Shown piece after piece: positions 6,824 to 8,272 of a stretch of 8,272 bases of DNA. This DNA comes from Rhodothermales bacterium. Its GTDB lineage: Bacteria; Bacteroidota; Rhodothermia; Rhodothermales; UBA10348. The stretch covers positions 1 to 8,272 of the forward strand of contig JABDJZ010000517.1 in assembly GCA_013003255.1 (NCBI GenBank), read 5' to 3'. The position numbers and the translations under genes were made by a program. Numbering within the stretch: the stretch's first letter is position 1; each line of letters opens with the position of its first letter. The notes beneath the pieces were generated by a model. It made no database searches and was not told the DNA's origin. It saw only the letters and a list, made by a program, of their open reading frames with translations.

Positions 6824-8056
6824 CTACTGAAACGCCGCCCACGCGAAGAACGCCAGGGTGCCCAGTAGCCCGCCGATGGCCAGGAAGCGATTTCGGAGAT
6901 TGCCGACGAGCGAGGACCGTCCATTCAGGATGAGGAGTGCCAGGGCCAGAAGCGGCATGAAGGCGGCGCCGGTCACCGCGTAGAGCAACTGGGCCTCACG
7001 AAAACTGATGAACAGCCCGAGCGCGGGGATCGTGGCCAGGGCCAGTTGATAGCCGGAGTAGGCGCGGGTGGACATAAGGTCCGTGCTGGGAGCCCCACCT
7101 CGGAGTCCGTACCAGACATCTGCGAAGAGGTAGGGCACGGATTGCCAGACCCCCAGCAGGCTGGAGAAGACTGCGGCGAGTGCGCCCACGAGGAACACCC
7201 ATCGACCAGCCAACCCGAGGCGGGGCTCAAGGACGTCGGCCACGCGAATCAAGAGGTCTGCACCTCCGCCGTCGATCACCACGGAGTCCCCGATCACCAC
7301 CATGCCCAATCCGAAGAGAACGGTCACCCCGTAGCCGGCAGCCAGGTCCAGCCGGCAGGTCCGCAGGTCTTCCGTGCGGAATCGACCCCGTTCCCGGATC
7401 CAGTACCCGTAGCACAGGATGGTCACGGTTCCTCCAACCCCACCCATGAGTCCGACGGTCCAGATCAGGCCTTGCCCCCCGGCATCCGGAATCGACGGGA
7501 TCAGGAGTCCGGACAGGAAGGCATCGGCCCCGGGCCAGAGCAGTAGCGCCGTTCCCGTGACGGTGATCACCATGAGGCCAATGAGCACGCCCATGATGCG
7601 CTCGAATCCCCGGTATCCGCTGACGCGGAGCAGTCCAAAGCCAAGGGCGCTGGCTGCGATGCCGAAAACCACCTTGCCTGTGGCCGCCTGTTCAAATGCC
7701 GGGACGATGGCGTACAGGGCCACGCCGCAGGCTCCCATCAGGGCCGTCCCGACGAAGAGGGACCATAGCAGGAGGTAGGGGAGAAAGACCCAGCCCACCG
7801 CTTTTCCAAGGTGCCGGACTGCGCCTTCAATGAAGGTCGACCCGGTTGCCAACTGCCACCGTGCCAGGCCTTCATTCAGCGTGAACTTGAACAGGCCTCC
7901 CACCACCACGGCCCAGAGAACGGCCAGGCCCAATTGGCTGCCCGAGAACGTGGCCGTGGCCAAGTCACCGGCGCCGACACCGGTCGCCGCCACCAGCATG
8001 CCGGGCGCGATAACAGCGATGAGGGCGGCAAAACCGGAGGGTTTGGGGGTACGCAT
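6824..8056 (-). CDS. Nramp-superfamily membrane transporter with non-canonical metal-site motifs
   Basis: From ATG 8056 this is a 410-residue inner-membrane protein with about 11 hydrophobic segments and the Nramp layout. TM1 carries APGMLVAATGVGAGD (17-31), matching the Nramp pattern PG-x(n)-DPGN. TM6 carries LMGGVGGTVTILCYGYW (203-219), and the TM7 region has RTCRLDLAAGYG. Classical Nramp proteins import Mn2+ or Fe2+ with protons, using Asp and Asn of DPGN in TM1 and the Met of MPH in TM6. Here TM1 reads GAGD, so Asp31 sits where the Asn should be, and no MPH is present. The substrate is therefore uncertain, and I give no mntH symbol. The frame extends to ATG 8116, but the 20 extra residues are unlike the family. 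The start at 8056 follows a purine-rich GGGGGAGGGCGAG stretch. The gene is divergent from the epimerase-like gene at 8169. A weak bulged hairpin follows the stop (6785-6809). Confidence 0.85.
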   Translation of the reverse strand: MRTPKPSGFAALIAVIAPGMLVAATGVGAGDLATATFSGSQLGLAVLWAVVVGGLFKFTLNEGLARWQLATGSTFIEGAVRHLGKAVGWVFLPYLLLWSLFVGTALMGACGVALYAIVPAFEQAATGKVVFGIAASALGFGLLRVSGYRGFERIMGVLIGLMVITVTGTALLLWPGADAFLSGLLIPSIPDAGGQGLIWTVGLMGGVGGTVTILCYGYWIRERGRFRTEDLRTCRLDLAAGYGVTVLFGLGMVVIGDSVVIDGGGADLLIRVADVLEPRLGLAGRWVFLVGALAAVFSSLLGVWQSVPYLFADVWYGLRGGAPSTDLMSTRAYSGYQLALATIPALGLFISFREAQLLYAVTGAAFMPLLALALLILNGRSSLVGNLRNRFLAIGGLLGTLAFFAWAAFQ

Positions 8057-8139
8057 GGCCCGAATCTCGCCCTCCCCCGACTTCGAAACCAAGTGGGCGG
8101 AGTGCGTGAAGACCATTCACGCTGCCGTTCGCGCTACAT

Positions 8140-8154
8140 TCGGTTGCCAACCGA
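8140..8154. promoter_or_regulatory. 15-bp palindrome in divergent intergenic region, possible operator
   Basis: The sequence TCGGTTGcCAACCGA has perfect 7-bp arms around one central base. It lies between the divergent starts of the Nramp-like gene (8056) and the epimerase-like gene (8169), where an operator for a dimeric regulator would be expected. A TACATTCG sequence at 8135-8142, one mismatch from the Bacteroidota -7 element TAnnTTTG, overlaps its left arm. No convincing -33/-35 element accompanies it. Regulatory function is inferred from symmetry and location only. Confidence 0.35.
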
Positions 8155-8168
8155 TTCCCCACCCGCAC

Positions 8169-8272
8169 GTGACCGTCCGCAGCGTCTCCATATTCACAGC
8201 CGAACTGCCCTTCCATGCGCCGTTTCGGATATCGCTCTCGGTGATGGCCGGGACCACGAATCTGTTCATCCG
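8169..8272 (+). CDS. Enolase-superfamily protein N-terminus, probable dipeptide epimerase (3' end outside window)
   Basis: Only 34 codons are present, starting at GTG 8169 and running off the window. The translation (VTVRSVSIFTAELPFHAP, then FRISLSVMAGTTNLFIR) matches the start of the mandelate racemase/muconate-lactonizing enzyme N-terminal domain. The 'LPF..PFRISL....N.F.R' pattern is closest to L-Ala-D/L-Glu (dipeptide) epimerases, which work in murein peptide recycling and need Mg2+. The catalytic barrel with its Lys and Asp/Glu residues lies beyond the window, so the exact subgroup cannot be confirmed. No in-frame ATG, GTG or TTG occurs between about 8115 and 8169, and no Shine-Dalgarno site is obvious. 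It is the only plus-strand gene and diverges from the transporter. Confidence 0.7.
   Translation, partial: MTVRSVSIFTAELPFHAPFRISLSVMAGTTNLFI

Noticed and set aside
8057..8116. Upstream ATG at 8116 extending the Nramp-like protein by 20 residues
   Set aside because: The extension is hydrophilic and unlike the family. The ATG at 8056 gives a normal Nramp N-terminus and has a purine-rich stretch upstream.
1..8272. Defence system, mobile element, CRISPR array, tRNA or rRNA
   Set aside because: I saw no direct-repeat arrays, transposase or nuclease motifs, terminal inverted repeats or structured RNA genes. The window is ordinary envelope and transport gene content.

Overview
The window is a GC-rich, densely coded bacterial segment. 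All seven complete or left-truncated genes lie on the minus strand, and one right-truncated gene lies on the plus strand. A LolA carrier, a Lol-type lipoprotein and several exported proteins indicate a diderm (Gram-negative) organism. The overall feel (high GC, occasional GTG/TTG starts, mostly weak Shine-Dalgarno sites, envelope-rich content) fits a marine Rhodothermota/Bacteroidota-type bacterium, but this is an impression. No marker gene in the window proves it.

Reading the minus strand from right to left: (i) an Nramp-superfamily membrane transporter (8056-6824) whose metal-site motifs are not the canonical ones; (ii) a lipoprotein with a long hendecad coiled coil and an unrecognised C-terminal domain (6725-5871); (iii) a single-pass, histidine-rich protein of unknown function (5767-5255); (iv) a class V PLP-dependent enzyme (5221-4058); (v) the periplasmic lipoprotein carrier LolA (4032-3367); (vi) a flippase-like integral membrane protein of the LPG synthase TM family (3360-2347); (vii) an exported M1-aminopeptidase-like protein with C-terminal HEAT repeats, truncated by the window edge (2350-1). 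To the right, a plus-strand gene starts at 8169. It encodes the N-terminus of an enolase-superfamily protein, most like dipeptide epimerases, and diverges from the transporter gene across a short intergenic region containing a 15-bp palindrome.

Genes iii to vii are spaced by 33, about 13-25, 6 and -3 bp and probably form one operon. Four of its five products act in or across the envelope (membrane-anchored unknown, LolA, flippase, exported M1-like protein). The class V enzyme is the cytosolic odd one out.

The most notable observation is that the M1-like protein keeps the M1 fold signature and the exact HExxH-x18-E spacing, but every catalytic and zinc-binding position is changed (ASVAR...D). 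It therefore looks like a catalytically dead bacterial M1 pseudoenzyme. Also worth attention are the degenerate Nramp metal site, the 11-residue periodic coiled coil and the His-rich orphan. I saw no mobile element, CRISPR array, tRNA, rRNA or defence system, and no gap over 300 bases without a gene.
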